A DNA stretch of 32,307 nt from Beijerinckiaceae bacterium (GCA_947453155.1 CANGFE010000028.1:1-32307); one strand, 5' to 3'; counted from the first letter of the stretch, positions 8,103 to 18,322 are shown. Made by a program: numbers and translations. Notes: generated by a model not told the origin, from the letters alone.

Positions 8103-8993
8103 GTGCAAGCTCGGCACAATCTTGTCTCGACGGGGGCTGCTTGCCTCTCAGCAATCACAGGTCTGACGGGATTCATTCCCGCGGCCTTCGCACAGGGCTT
8201 CCAGCCTGGCCTTTCTCATGCGGCCCAAGACCAAATTGGCATGATGCAACCAGCATCAACCATGGCCCAGGAAATGGCAGCGTTTCACAACAACCTGTTG
8301 TTGCCGATTATCACGGTGATTTCGATCTTCGTGTTGGCGCTGTTGATCTATGTGATCTTCCGCTTTAACGAGCGCGCCAATCCGAACCCGTCGCGCACGA
8401 CGCATCACACGGGTCTCGAAGTGGCTTGGACAGCCATTCCGCTGATGATCCTCGTGGTCATCGCGATCCCGTCTTTCCGCTTGCTCACCAAGCAGATCGC
8501 TCTGCCTGAAACCGACATGACGGTGAAGGTGATCGGCAAGCAATGGTACTGGACCTACGCTTATCCGAAGGATCAGAACGGCGGCTTTGAATTCGACTCC
8601 AACTTGCTCGACCAGACGAAGCTTGCTGCTGGCAAGTTGAAGCTGCTCGATGTGGACAATGAAGCTGTCGTGCCGGTCGGCAAAGCGATCCGCTTGCAGA
8701 TCACTGCTGACGCTGTTGGCGTCATCCACTCCTTCACGATCCCCGCGCTCGGCGTTCGTATGGACGCAGTTCCCGGCCGCTTGAACGAAGCTTGGTTCAA
8801 GGCTGAGAAGGAAGGCATTTATTACGGCCAGTGCTCCAAGCTTTGCGGCAAGGATCACGCCTATATGCCGATCGCCTTCCGTGTTGTGTCCGAGCAGGCC
8901 TATGCGGCTTGGCTCGCCGACGCGAAGAAGAAGTTCGCTTCTGCTTCCAGCGATGTGACGGTGGCTGACGCCACCGCCACCATCCGCCAGTAA
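8103..8993 (+). CDS. coxB: Cytochrome c oxidase subunit II
   Basis: Subunit II takes electrons from cytochrome c through its dinuclear CuA centre. The GTG at 8103 is preferred: AGGAG lies 7 bases before it, and it gives a basic signal peptide cleaved near AFA-Q (residues 30/31). An ATG at 8070 would add an acidic extension without a ribosome-binding site. Two membrane helices follow (the second includes AWTAIPLMILVVIAIP), then the KQWYWTY electron-entry aromatic patch. The CuA ligands are H209, C244, C248, H252 and M255. The residue between the cysteines is Lys246 (CSKLC), whereas the usual family motif is CSELC. The mature length is typical. It is the first gene of the oxidase operon. Confidence 0.95.
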   Translation: MQARHNLVSTGAACLSAITGLTGFIPAAFAQGFQPGLSHAAQDQIGMMQPASTMAQEMAAFHNNLLLPIITVISIFVLALLIYVIFRFNERANPNPSRTTHHTGLEVAWTAIPLMILVVIAIPSFRLLTKQIALPETDMTVKVIGKQWYWTYAYPKDQNGGFEFDSNLLDQTKLAAGKLKLLDVDNEAVVPVGKAIRLQITADAVGVIHSFTIPALGVRMDAVPGRLNEAWFKAEKEGIYYGQCSKLCGKDHAYMPIAFRVVSEQAYAAWLADAKKKFASASSDVTVADATATIRQ

Positions 8994-10688
<1,695 letters not shown>

Positions 10689-10695
10689 GATCTAC

Positions 10696-10730
10696 CTCCG
10701 GCGGTTCTTCTTGAGAGAGAACCGCCGGAG
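10696..10730 (+). other. Perfect 13-bp hairpin after ctaD
   Basis: CTCCGGCGGTTCT (10696-10708) pairs perfectly with 10718-10730 around a 9-base loop, 8 bases after the ctaD stop. What follows is CCTTCC rather than a T-run, so it is not a standard terminator. An RNA-stabilising 3' structure or a processing site that separates abundant coxB-ctaD mRNA from the assembly genes is likely. Confidence 0.6.
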
Positions 10731-10793
10731 CCTTCCTTCGAGCAGCGCCCTGCGCGCTGTTCCAAAGAGGGCTCCAAAAAGAGAACGCTTCAC

Positions 10794-11732
10794 ATGAGTT
10801 TGGTGAGTGGTGAGCAGATTGACGGCGGCTTGCGCATTTCAAGCGCGAGCCCACGCGATTATTTCGCGCTGCTGAAGCCGCGCGTCATGTCGCTTGTCGT
10901 GCTCACAGCACTGGCTGGCATGATGATCGAGCCTGTCAAAGTGCATCCAGTCGTCGGCTTTATTTCCCTGCTCGCGATTGCGGTTGGCGCTGGCGCCTCT
11001 GGCGCGCTGAACATGTGGTATGATGCCGATATTGACGCCGTGATGAGCCGCACCTCGACGCGCCCCATTCCATCGGGCCGTATTCAGCCCGGCGAAGCGC
11101 TTGGCTTCGGCTTGGTGCTATCTGCTTTCTCTGTTGCGACGCTTGGTCTTGTGTCGAACTGGCTGGCCGCTGGCCTGCTCGCCTTCACGATCTTCTTCTA
11201 TGCCGTCATCTACACAATGTGGCTGAAGCGCTGGACGCCTCAGAACATCGTCATTGGTGGCGCGGCCGGCGCTCTGCCACCCGTTGTGGCTTGCGCCGCT
11301 GTGACGGGTTCGGTGAGCCTGGCGAGCCTTGTGCTCTTTGCCATCATCTTCATCTGGACGCCGCCCCATTTCTGGGCGCTCGCCATTGCCAAGGCCGGTG
11401 AATATGGCCGCGCGGGCGTGCCGATGATGCCCAATGCCAAGGGTGAAAAGCGCACGCGCCTCGAAATGCTGATCTACACGATCTTGCTTGCGCCGCTTGG
11501 CGTTGTGCCAGCGCTGCTTGGCCAAGCCTCCATCGCTTATGGCGTGATTGCTGCGCTCTCGGGCCTGTTCATGCTCCGTCTCGCGATCAAAGTCTGGCGT
11601 GCCGCTGATGCGGAAGCTGCCGACCGCGATTGCAAGAAACTGTTTGGTTATTCGATCCTCTATCTCTTCCTTCTGTTCGGTGTGATCGTGATTGAAAACA
11701 CGATTGTCACTGTTCTGCGTGTGATGGGCTAA
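10794..11732 (+). CDS. ctaB: Protoheme IX farnesyltransferase (heme O synthase)
   Basis: CtaB adds a farnesyl group to heme b to make heme O, the first step towards heme A for the oxidase. The protein has 312 residues and about nine membrane helices of the UbiA fold. The diphosphate/Mg site is the [15 protein letters not shown] motif near residue 80, followed by RPIPSGRI. A second acidic-poor loop, [12 protein letters not shown], is a hallmark of this branch. The ATG at 10794 has only a weak ribosome-binding site. The 105-base gap from ctaD holds the hairpin. coxF begins 5 bases after the stop. Confidence 0.96.
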   Translation: MSLVSGEQIDGGLRISSASPRDYFALLKPRVMSLVVLTALAGMMIEPVKVHPVVGFISLLAIAVGAGASGALNMWYDADIDAVMSRTSTRPIPSGRIQPGEALGFGLVLSAFSVATLGLVSNWLAAGLLAFTIFFYAVIYTMWLKRWTPQNIVIGGAAGALPPVVACAAVTGSVSLASLVLFAIIFIWTPPHFWALAIAKAGEYGRAGVPMMPNAKGEKRTRLEMLIYTILLAPLGVVPALLGQASIAYGVIAALSGLFMLRLAIKVWRAADAEAADRDCKKLFGYSILYLFLLFGVIVIENTIVTVLRVMG

Positions 11733-11737
11733 GGAAC

Positions 11738-11911
11738 ATGAACACAATGACTGAACAGAACAACGACGGCATCAAGCTCACGCCTGAGCAGGCCAAGGCG
11801 CGCCGCGCACGCAATATTGCGCTGGGCCTTTGCATTGCTGGTCTGTGCGTTCTTTTCTTTGCCGTCACGATCGTGCGCCTGGGCGGCGCCGTTTTGCAGC
11901 GTCCCATGTGA
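11738..11911 (+). CDS. coxF: Small single-span membrane protein, CoxF type
   Basis: This 57-residue protein lies between ctaB and ctaG, where Hyphomicrobiales carry a short gene often called coxF. The N-terminal half is polar (LTPEQAKARRARN), and one membrane helix spans about residues 27-46. A short RLGGAVLQRPM tail follows. AAGGA lies just before the ATG. The start is 5 bases after ctaB and the stop 12 bases before ctaG. Its biochemical role is not established to my knowledge. Position, topology and the basic stretch before the helix suggest an oxidase assembly or accessory role. Confidence 0.85.
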   Translation: MNTMTEQNNDGIKLTPEQAKARRARNIALGLCIAGLCVLFFAVTIVRLGGAVLQRPM

Positions 11912-11923
11912 GCTTGACCTGAC

Positions 11924-12511
11924 ATGACCGTGCCTCTCCCCCTCGACACAAATCTCCAGCGCCGCAATGGCCGCGTGGCGGTGATTGTTGCGGGCTGTGT
12001 GGCGGGCATGATCGGCATCTCTTATGCAGCCGTGCCGCTCTATGAAATGTTCTGCCGCGCCACGGGCTATGGTGGCGTGCCGCAAATTGCCAAAGACGAG
12101 ACGGCACTGCGCGGCGAGAAAGTGCTGAGCGTGCGCTTCGACGCCAATATTGCTTCCGATCTGCCCTGGAGCTTTGAGCCGGATGTGCCAAGCATCAAGC
12201 TGCGCACGGGCGAGACGGCGACGATTTTCTACAAAGTGAAGAACAAGTCAGACCACGAGACGATTGGCATCGCCTCCTACAATGTCGCGCCCGAGCGCTC
12301 GGGCATGTTCTTCAACAAGATTTCTTGCTTCTGCTTCTCGGAACAGCGGCTGGGACCAGGCGAGACGATGGATATGCCCGTCGTCTTCTTCCTCGATCCA
12401 GCTCTGGAGAAAGACGAGATCATGAAGCATCAGGATCAGGTCACCCTGTCCTATACGTTCTACGCATCCAAAACGCCGGTCACCGCATCGCGGAGCAAAT
12501 CGGCGTTTTGA
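11924..12511 (+). CDS. ctaG: Cytochrome c oxidase copper assembly protein (Cox11 family)
   Basis: CtaG delivers copper to the CuB site of subunit I. The protein is 195 residues. One N-terminal membrane helix (about residues 22-45) is followed by AAVPLYEMFCRATGYGG, and the C-terminal domain is an immunoglobulin-like periplasmic fold. The copper-binding CFCF motif followed by SEQRLGPGE is present, as is the membrane-proximal cysteine in MFCRATG. It is placed between coxF and ctaE as usual. A 141-base gap with no recognised gene separates it from ctaE. Confidence 0.96.
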   Translation: MTVPLPLDTNLQRRNGRVAVIVAGCVAGMIGISYAAVPLYEMFCRATGYGGVPQIAKDETALRGEKVLSVRFDANIASDLPWSFEPDVPSIKLRTGETATIFYKVKNKSDHETIGIASYNVAPERSGMFFNKISCFCFSEQRLGPGETMDMPVVFFLDPALEKDEIMKHQDQVTLSYTFYASKTPVTASRSKSAF

Positions 12512-12652
12512 ATACGACTGAAGCCGCCTTGACCCTTGTGAATGAACAGGGCAAAGGGCGGAACAATGAGTGGCTCCGGGGCGCCAATCCCGGGGTTTGA
12601 AGAGTGAGGTGGCCGGGAGGCCATAAGATAAAAGACGTCAAAGGAAGCTGTC

Positions 12653-13522
12653 ATGGCCGACGCCCATAGCAAACCGAACCACGACTACCACCTCGTTGAC
12701 CCGAGCCCATGGCCGTTGGTCGGCTCGATCTCCGCTTTCGTGATGGCCGTTGGCGCCGTCATGTGGATGAAGGGCCTGACCCTGCTTGGCCTGAAGGCCG
12801 GCGGTTATGTCTTCGGCGCTGGTTTCATCGGCGTTCTCTACGTCATGGCCGCATGGTGGGGCGACGTGATCAAGGAAGCCGAGCATGAGGGCCACCACAC
12901 CCGCGTCGTGCAGCTGCATCATCGCTACGGCATGATCCTCTTCATCGCCTCAGAAGTGATGTTCTTCGTTGCCTGGTTCTGGGCCTATTTCGACGCCAGC
13001 CTCTTTTCTGGTGAAGTCGGCCAATATGCGCGCGTGGAATTCACGGGCGGTCACTGGCCGCCGAAGGGCACGGAAGTGTTCGATCCGTGGCACCTGCCGC
13101 TGCTCAACACGCTCATCCTGCTGACGTCGGGCACGACCGTCACTTGGGCGCATCATGCTTTGCTGCATGGTGATCGCGATGGCCTCAAGAAGGGCCTGGT
13201 GCTCACCGTTCTGCTCGGCGCTCTGTTCACCTGCGTGCAGGTGTACGAATATTCGCACGCTGCTTTTGCCTTCAAGGGCTCGATCTATGGCGCGACCTTC
13301 TACATGGCGACCGGCTTCCACGGTTTCCACGTGCTCGTCGGCACGATCTTCCTGATCGTCTGCCTGCTGCGCGCCTCGGCTGGTCACTTCAACACGAAGC
13401 AGCATCTCGGCTTTGAATTTGCCGCTTGGTACTGGCATTTCGTGGACGTGGTCTGGCTGTTCCTCTTCGCTGCCATTTATGTTTGGGGCAGCGCGGGAGC
13501 CCATATCGCCGGCGGCCATTAA
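12653..13522 (+). CDS. ctaE: Cytochrome c oxidase subunit III
   Basis: Subunit III stabilises the catalytic core and helps proton uptake. The protein has 289 residues and seven membrane helices. Recognisable parts are the N-terminal [27 protein letters not shown], the [19 protein letters not shown] helix and the C-terminal [17 protein letters not shown] helix, which are standard for the family. CAAAGGAAG precedes the ATG. It ends with a terminator-like hairpin, so the following DUF983 and SURF1 genes may be expressed at a lower level. Confidence 0.97.
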   Translation: MADAHSKPNHDYHLVDPSPWPLVGSISAFVMAVGAVMWMKGLTLLGLKAGGYVFGAGFIGVLYVMAAWWGDVIKEAEHEGHHTRVVQLHHRYGMILFIASEVMFFVAWFWAYFDASLFSGEVGQYARVEFTGGHWPPKGTEVFDPWHLPLLNTLILLTSGTTVTWAHHALLHGDRDGLKKGLVLTVLLGALFTCVQVYEYSHAAFAFKGSIYGATFYMATGFHGFHVLVGTIFLIVCLLRASAGHFNTKQHLGFEFAAWYWHFVDVVWLFLFAAIYVWGSAGAHIAGGH

Positions 13523-13541
13523 GGCTTTTGCCGCAATTTTG

Positions 13542-13568
13542 AAGGGGCGGCCTCGTGCCGCCCTTTTT
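13542..13568 (+). terminator. Terminator-like hairpin after ctaE
   Basis: A stem pairs 13542-13551 with 13557-13566 (core GGGCGGC/GCCGCCC) around the loop CTCGT. Five T follow the core (13564-13568). It starts 19 bases after the ctaE stop and ends 20 bases before the DUF983 gene. Since the next genes belong to the same pathway, partial read-through is likely. Confidence 0.7.
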
Positions 13569-13587
13569 CATTTCTGGAAAGCCGCCC

Positions 13588-13965
13588 ATGCAACATGATG
13601 ATCAATATCCGCCGCAATCGCCCTATGACACGGGATTGAAGGGACTGTGCCCGCGCTGCGGACAAGGTCACTTGTTCAAAGGCTTCATCAATATCGCGCC
13701 CAAATGCGATGTCTGCGACATGGAGTTCGACTTTGCTGATGCCGGCGATGGCCCGGCCGTCTTCGTCATTCTGATTGCGGGCTTCATCGTGGTCGGCGCA
13801 GCGCTTTATGTCGAAATCCAATATGAGCCGCCGATGTGGGTGCATATGGCCATCTTCTTGCCGATGGTGCTTGTGGTGGTGCTGGGCATGTTGCGCCCGC
13901 TCAAAGGCCTGCTGGTCGCTTTGCAATATCGCAACAAGGCCGAACAGGGACGATTGGTGAAATGA
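13588..13965 (+). CDS. DUF983 family membrane protein
   Basis: The protein has 125 residues from the ATG at 13588. An upstream in-frame ATG at 13555 lies inside the terminator hairpin and is not favoured. The N-terminal part has two CxxC pairs (C21/C24 in CPRCGQG and C40/C43 in CDVCDMEF), which look like a zinc-ribbon or redox site. Two membrane helices follow (about residues 58-80 and 86-106). It stands between ctaE and the SURF1 gene and overlaps the latter by 4 bases (ATGA). DUF983 genes are regularly found in alphaproteobacterial cox clusters, suggesting a role in oxidase assembly. No defined function is known to me. Confidence 0.9.
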   Translation: MQHDDQYPPQSPYDTGLKGLCPRCGQGHLFKGFINIAPKCDVCDMEFDFADAGDGPAVFVILIAGFIVVGAALYVEIQYEPPMWVHMAIFLPMVLVVVLGMLRPLKGLLVALQYRNKAEQGRLVK

Positions 13966-14702
13966 ATTTGCGCGCAGGCGGGCTTGGTCTTGTTCTGGCG
14001 GGTGTCTGCGCGCTCGCAGCCTTTGCGCTGCTGATTTCGCTGGGCACATGGCAGATGCACCGCCTCGCGTGGAAAGAAGATCTCATCACCAAGATCGAAG
14101 CGCGTGTGCAGGCGCCACCTGTCGGGCTGCCCGATGAAAGCGCATGGGCGTCGCTCAAGCCCGATGATTACGAATATCGCCATGTAAGCCTGCGCGGCAC
14201 ATTCGACCACGCCAAAGAAATTTTAGTTTTTCGTGCGTCCGGCCCCAATGAAGGCCTCTCGCAACCGGGCTATGTGGTGATGACGCCGCTGCGCCTTGAA
14301 AGCGGCGCGAGCCTGCTTGTGGCGCGTGGCTTTGTGACAGAAGCTTTCAAAGATCCTGCCAAGCGTGCGCAGGGCCAGATGGAAGGCTCTGTGAGCCTCT
14401 CAGGCTTCATGCGCGCGCCGGAACCGCGCAACAATTTCACGCCCGCCGACAGCCCCGAAAAAGCCCTCTGGTACACGCGCGACCCCGCGGCCATGGCGGC
14501 CGCGCTCAACCTGCCCCGCCCCGCGCCCTTCTCCATCGATGCCGATGCCACGCCCCTGCCCGGCGGCTGGCCCAAGGCGGGGGTGACAGTAGTCTCCATC
14601 CGCAACGACCATCTGGCTTACGCCCTGACCTGGTACGGGCTGGCGGCGACGCTGGTGGCCTTGGTTGGCTTTCTGATCTGGCGGAACCGCAAGGCCCGTT
14701 GA
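13962..14702 (+). CDS. SURF1 family cytochrome oxidase biogenesis protein
   Basis: SURF1 proteins assist heme a insertion into subunit I. The protein is 246 residues from the ATG at 13962, which overlaps the DUF983 stop (ATGA). It has the typical hairpin topology: an N-terminal membrane helix (about residues 7-27) ending in LGTWQMHRLAWKEDLI, a periplasmic domain with YEYRHVSLRGTFDH and GYVVMTPL, and a C-terminal helix (HLAYALTWYGLAATLVALVGF). All these are family marks. An earlier in-frame start at 13836 lies within the DUF983 gene and is rejected. Confidence 0.95.
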   Translation: MNLRAGGLGLVLAGVCALAAFALLISLGTWQMHRLAWKEDLITKIEARVQAPPVGLPDESAWASLKPDDYEYRHVSLRGTFDHAKEILVFRASGPNEGLSQPGYVVMTPLRLESGASLLVARGFVTEAFKDPAKRAQGQMEGSVSLSGFMRAPEPRNNFTPADSPEKALWYTRDPAAMAAALNLPRPAPFSIDADATPLPGGWPKAGVTVVSIRNDHLAYALTWYGLAATLVALVGFLIWRNRKAR

Positions 14703-14757
14703 ACGGGTTATGCCACCGGTCTTTCTGTGCTAGGGAAACCCGCAATTGGACGGCCGC

Positions 14758-14842
14758 CGTCATTGCGAGGAGCGCAGCGACGCGGCAAGCCAGAGGCCAC
14801 ATGTGAGGCTTCTGGTTTGCTTCGCTTGCGCTCGCAATGACG
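14758..14842. repeat. Palindromic intergenic repeat, copy C
   Basis: The element runs from CGTCATTGCGAGGAG to CTCGCAATGACG, with inner arms around GCAAGCCAGAGG and CTTCTGGTTTGC. It resembles copy A at its left end and copy B at its right end. It lies between the SURF1 gene and thrC and ends 26 bases before the thrC start codon. One reading frame through it encodes HCEERSDAASQ, the typical peptide of such repeats, and joins the thrC frame upstream of the real start. Confidence 0.83.
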
Positions 14843-14868
14843 GACACTTTCGACGAATAGGACCAAAC

Positions 14869-16272
14869 TTGAATTACCTCTCGACCCGCGGCGAAGCCCC
14901 CATCCTGTCCTTCACGGAAGCCCTGCTGGCTGGCCTGGCGCGCGATGGCGGCCTTTATGTGCCGCAATCCTATCCGCAGCTCTCCAAGCCAGAGATCGCA
15001 GGCTTTGCTGGCCTGTCTTATGCGGAAGTCGCCGAGAGCGTCATAGGGCCGTTCACCGGCAACGAGATTGATGCGCATGATTTCACCCGCATGGTGCATG
15101 AGGCCTATGGCACGTTCCGCCATCCGGCTGTGACACCGCTCGCGCAGGTCGGCGATAATCTCTTCATTCTCGAACTCTTCCATGGCCCCACGCTCGCCTT
15201 CAAAGATGTGGCGATGCAATTGCTCGGCCGCATGATGGACCATGTGCTGAAAGCGCAAGGCCGACGCGCCACGATTGTTGGCGCCACATCAGGCGATACG
15301 GGTGCAGCCGCTATTGAAGCGTTCCGCGGCCTTGAGCAGGTCGATGTGTTCATCATGTATCCGCACAATCGCGTGTCGGATGTGCAGCGCCGCCAGATGA
15401 CGACGGTGGAAGGTGAAAACATTCACACCATCGCGCTCGAAGGTACGTTTGATGATTGCCAAGGCATTTTGAAAGGCCTGTTCAACAATCATACGTTCCG
15501 CGACCAGATGGGCCTGTCGGGTGTGAACTCGATCAATTGGGCGCGCGTCGTGGCGCAGATCGTTTATTATTTCACCAGCGCCGTTGTGCTGGGTGGCCCG
15601 CATCGCCCGATCTCTTTCACCGTGCCGACCGGCAATTTTGGCGATATTCTCGCCGGCTATGTTGCCAAGCGCATGGGCCTGCCGATCAACCGCCTTGTGA
15701 TTGCAACCAATGAGAACGACATTCTCGCACGCACGCTGAGCGAAGGCGCTTATGAAGTGCGCGGCGTTCATGCGACGCAATCGCCCTCCATGGATATTCA
15801 GGTCTCGTCCAATTTCGAGCGCCTGATGTTTGATGCGGGCGGGCGCGATGCGTCTAAAATCCGCGCCTTGCAGGCGAGCCTCGCGCAATCGGGCCGCTTT
15901 GACATGCCGGTCGATATGCTGACCAAGATTACGGACGAATTCGACGCCTATCGCACGGGCGAGACGGGCACAGCCAAAGAAATGGCGCGCGTCTATAAAG
16001 ACTGCGGCATGTTGATTGATCCGCATACGGCGGTTGCTGTCCATGCCGCGCGCAAAGCTTTGGCGCATGATCCCTCGACCCCGATGGTGGCACTGGCGAC
16101 CGCCCATCCGGCGAAATTCGGGGCGGCGGTTGAAAAAGCGACAGGCCGCAAGGCTGAATTGCCGGAGCATTTGCACGGCATTATGGAGAAAAAAGAACGC
16201 TTCACCGTTTTGCCGAATGATCAGGCAAAGGTGGAAGCTTTCGTGCGCGAGCGCGCTCGCGCGGGCAAATAA
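14869..16272 (+). CDS. thrC: Threonine synthase
   Basis: ThrC converts O-phosphohomoserine to threonine with pyridoxal phosphate. The TTG at 14869 is chosen because it gives the family N-terminus MNYLSTRGEAPILSF, with TAGGA 6 bases before it. A longer frame from an ATG at 14746 would run through repeat C and is not credible. The protein is then 467 residues, normal for the long bacterial form. The PLP lysine is in HGPTLAFKDVAMQ, and the phosphate-binding part is VGATSGDTGAAAIEAF. ThrB, which makes the substrate, is encoded about 8 kb away in the window. The stop overlaps the next start (TAATG). Confidence 0.95.
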   Translation: MNYLSTRGEAPILSFTEALLAGLARDGGLYVPQSYPQLSKPEIAGFAGLSYAEVAESVIGPFTGNEIDAHDFTRMVHEAYGTFRHPAVTPLAQVGDNLFILELFHGPTLAFKDVAMQLLGRMMDHVLKAQGRRATIVGATSGDTGAAAIEAFRGLEQVDVFIMYPHNRVSDVQRRQMTTVEGENIHTIALEGTFDDCQGILKGLFNNHTFRDQMGLSGVNSINWARVVAQIVYYFTSAVVLGGPHRPISFTVPTGNFGDILAGYVAKRMGLPINRLVIATNENDILARTLSEGAYEVRGVHATQSPSMDIQVSSNFERLMFDAGGRDASKIRALQASLAQSGRFDMPVDMLTKITDEFDAYRTGETGTAKEMARVYKDCGMLIDPHTAVAVHAARKALAHDPSTPMVALATAHPAKFGAAVEKATGRKAELPEHLHGIMEKKERFTVLPNDQAKVEAFVRERARAGK

Positions 16273-17528
16273 TGGCGGTCGAAGTCACGACCCTGCCCTC
16301 GGGTCTTCGCATCATCACAGATGCGATGCCCAATCTCGAAACAGCCTCCATCGGCGTGTGGATTGGCGCGGGTTCACGCCATGAAAGTGCGTCTGAACAC
16401 GGGCTTTCGCATTTGCTTGAACATATGGCGTTCAAAGGCACGAAGCGCCGCTCGGCCAAGCAAATTGCTGAAGAGATTGAAGCCGCGGGTGGCGATCTCA
16501 ATGCCGCCACCACCAGCGAGACTACGTCCTATTATGCGCGCGTGCTCGCCTCCGACACAGGTCTCGCGCTCGATATTTTTGGCGATATTCTGACGCAAAG
16601 CGTGTTTGACCCGCAGGAATTGGAACGCGAGAAAAGCGTCATCCTGTCGGAAATTGCAGCCGCCGAAGAAACGCCCGACGATCTCGTCTTCGATCTGCTG
16701 ACGGATGCTGCTTATCCCGATCAGCCGATTGGCCGCACCATTCTTGGCACGCCCGAACGCGTCTCGTCTTTTGATCGCAGCTCGATTGAAACCTACCTCA
16801 CGCGCCATTATGCGGCACCCTCCACCATCATTGCGGCCGCTGGTGCGGTTGATCACAAAGCGATTGTCGAAGAAGCGCAAACGCGCTTTGCGAGTCTGGC
16901 TGCAACTTCAGCTGCGCAAATGGCGCCCGCGCACTATGTCGGCGGCACGCAACTTTTGAAGCGCAAATTGGAGCAGACGCATCTTGTCGTCGGCTTCCAG
17001 GGTGCAAGCTTCCATGACGAGCATGAATTCGCTTTGCATGTCTTCTGCAATGCCGTGGGTGGCGGCATGTCCTCGCGTCTGTTCCAGCGCGTGCGCGAAG
17101 AGCGTGGTCTTGCCTATTCCATCTACACATTCCATTGGCCTTACGCGGATACGGGCCTTTTCGGTTTTTATGCCGCGACGGGCCATAAGGATGTGGCTGA
17201 ACTCATGCCCATGGCGCTCGGCTGCCTGCGTGAAGCGGTGGATGATCTCACCGAAGATGAAATGCAGCGCGCCAAAGCACAGATGAAGGTGGCTTGGCTC
17301 GCGGCACTTGAATCTTCTGCCGCACGCGCCGAACAAATCGCCCGCCAGCATCTGTTTTTCGATCGCGTCTTGCCGCGCGAAGAAATCATCGGCAGGATTG
17401 ATGCGCTGACTTTGGCCGATGTGCGCCAAGCGGGTGCGGGGGCTCTGCTCTCGGCTCCCACATTGGCCGCCATTGGCGAGACGAAGAAAATCATGACACA
17501 GGCGAAAATCGCTGAATTTCTCGCCTGA
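16272..17528 (+). CDS. M16 family zinc metallopeptidase (processing protease type)
   Basis: The protein has 418 residues and two M16 half-domains. The inverted zinc motif HLLEH (H47, E50, H51) is intact, with the third ligand probably E127 in ILSEIAAAEE. A glycine-rich loop (GGGMSSRLFQRVREERGLAYS) in the second half is typical of mitochondrial processing peptidase beta-like proteins. The bacterial versions are peptidases of uncertain substrate. The start shares a base with the thrC stop, so it is translationally coupled. The thrC-M16-GNAT order is common in this order of bacteria. Confidence 0.93.
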   Translation: MAVEVTTLPSGLRIITDAMPNLETASIGVWIGAGSRHESASEHGLSHLLEHMAFKGTKRRSAKQIAEEIEAAGGDLNAATTSETTSYYARVLASDTGLALDIFGDILTQSVFDPQELEREKSVILSEIAAAEETPDDLVFDLLTDAAYPDQPIGRTILGTPERVSSFDRSSIETYLTRHYAAPSTIIAAAGAVDHKAIVEEAQTRFASLAATSAAQMAPAHYVGGTQLLKRKLEQTHLVVGFQGASFHDEHEFALHVFCNAVGGGMSSRLFQRVREERGLAYSIYTFHWPYADTGLFGFYAATGHKDVAELMPMALGCLREAVDDLTEDEMQRAKAQMKVAWLAALESSAARAEQIARQHLFFDRVLPREEIIGRIDALTLADVRQAGAGALLSAPTLAAIGETKKIMTQAKIAEFLA

Positions 17529-17546
17529 GGGGATGCAGGACACAGA

Positions 17547-18164
17547 ATGGCTCTGTTCCGTCTGGGGATCGCGACTGAAAAACTGCACGTCATCCGCGGT
17601 GATGGCCTGCTGTTGCGTCCCTTTGAATCCCGCGATTTCGACGCTTGGGCCGCGCTGCGCGACAAGAGCCGCGATTTCCTGACCCCTTGGGAGCCAACCT
17701 GGGGCTCAGATGATCTGACCCGCTCGGCATTCCGCCGCCGTGTCCGGCGTAATGAAGAAGAAATCCTGCGGGATGAAGCCTATCCGCTGCTCATTTTCCG
17801 CGAGGCGGACGGGGCATTGCTCGGCGGGCTGACTTTTGGACAGGTTCGTCGTGGCGTCTCCCAGACGGCGACCCTGGGCTATTGGATGGGCGAGCCCCAT
17901 GCGGGACGGGGCTATATGGGCACCGCCGTGCGGCAAGCATGTGTCTACGCTTTCGCCTCACTGCATCTCCACCGGATCGAGGCGGCCTGCCTGCCCACCA
18001 ATATGCGCTCCATCCGGTTGCTCGAAAGTGCCGGCTTCCGGCGCGAGGGCTTGGCGCGATCTTACTTGCGAATCAATGGGATATGGCAGGATCACGTGCT
18101 CTATGGGCGCCTTGATTCTGACCCCGCGCCACCGCCTGTGCGCAATAAACCGGCTCGATTCTGA
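17547..18164 (+). CDS. GNAT family N-acetyltransferase, RimJ/RimL type
   Basis: This 205-residue protein resembles the RimJ/RimL acetyltransferases that modify the N-terminus of ribosomal or other proteins. The N-terminal LLRPFESRDFDAWAALR strand-helix is typical, as is the LGYWMGEPHAGRGYMGTAV segment, which holds the acetyl-CoA pyrophosphate loop. LHRIEAACLPTNMRSIRLLESAGFRREG ends the fold. GCAGGA precedes the ATG. It follows the M16 gene by 18 bases, likely in the same unit. The substrate cannot be told from the sequence. Confidence 0.92.
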   Translation: MALFRLGIATEKLHVIRGDGLLLRPFESRDFDAWAALRDKSRDFLTPWEPTWGSDDLTRSAFRRRVRRNEEEILRDEAYPLLIFREADGALLGGLTFGQVRRGVSQTATLGYWMGEPHAGRGYMGTAVRQACVYAFASLHLHRIEAACLPTNMRSIRLLESAGFRREGLARSYLRINGIWQDHVLYGRLDSDPAPPPVRNKPARF

Positions 18165-18322
18165 GCCACTTGGGCCTGACTTCAACTGTGGGGCGGGCGT
18201 GCCTTTGCCTTGCCCGAGGCCTCCCCAAGCTTTACCAATCAAACTTCCGACACGGTCGCAGTCCATGGGGCATGGGGCCGATTGAAAAGGCGTGGGTTGG
18301 GCTTCTCCGGCCCAGAGTTGAA

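Noticed and set aside
8098-8166. 22-codon frame starting with ATG over the coxB start
   Set aside because: It has only 2 bases between AGGAG and the ATG, and the same AGGAG is well placed for the GTG of coxB.
8256-8858. 200-codon minus-strand open frame opposite coxB
   Set aside because: It is antisense shadow of a definite CuA subunit gene, with no ribosome-binding site or family likeness.
12325-12600. Open frame from within ctaG across the ctaG-ctaE gap
   Set aside because: It lies mostly out of frame inside ctaG and has no plausible start signal; the 12512-12652 gap shows no convincing gene.
15289-16176. 295-codon minus-strand open frame inside thrC
   Set aside because: It overlaps the threonine synthase core and has a composition typical of antisense reading.
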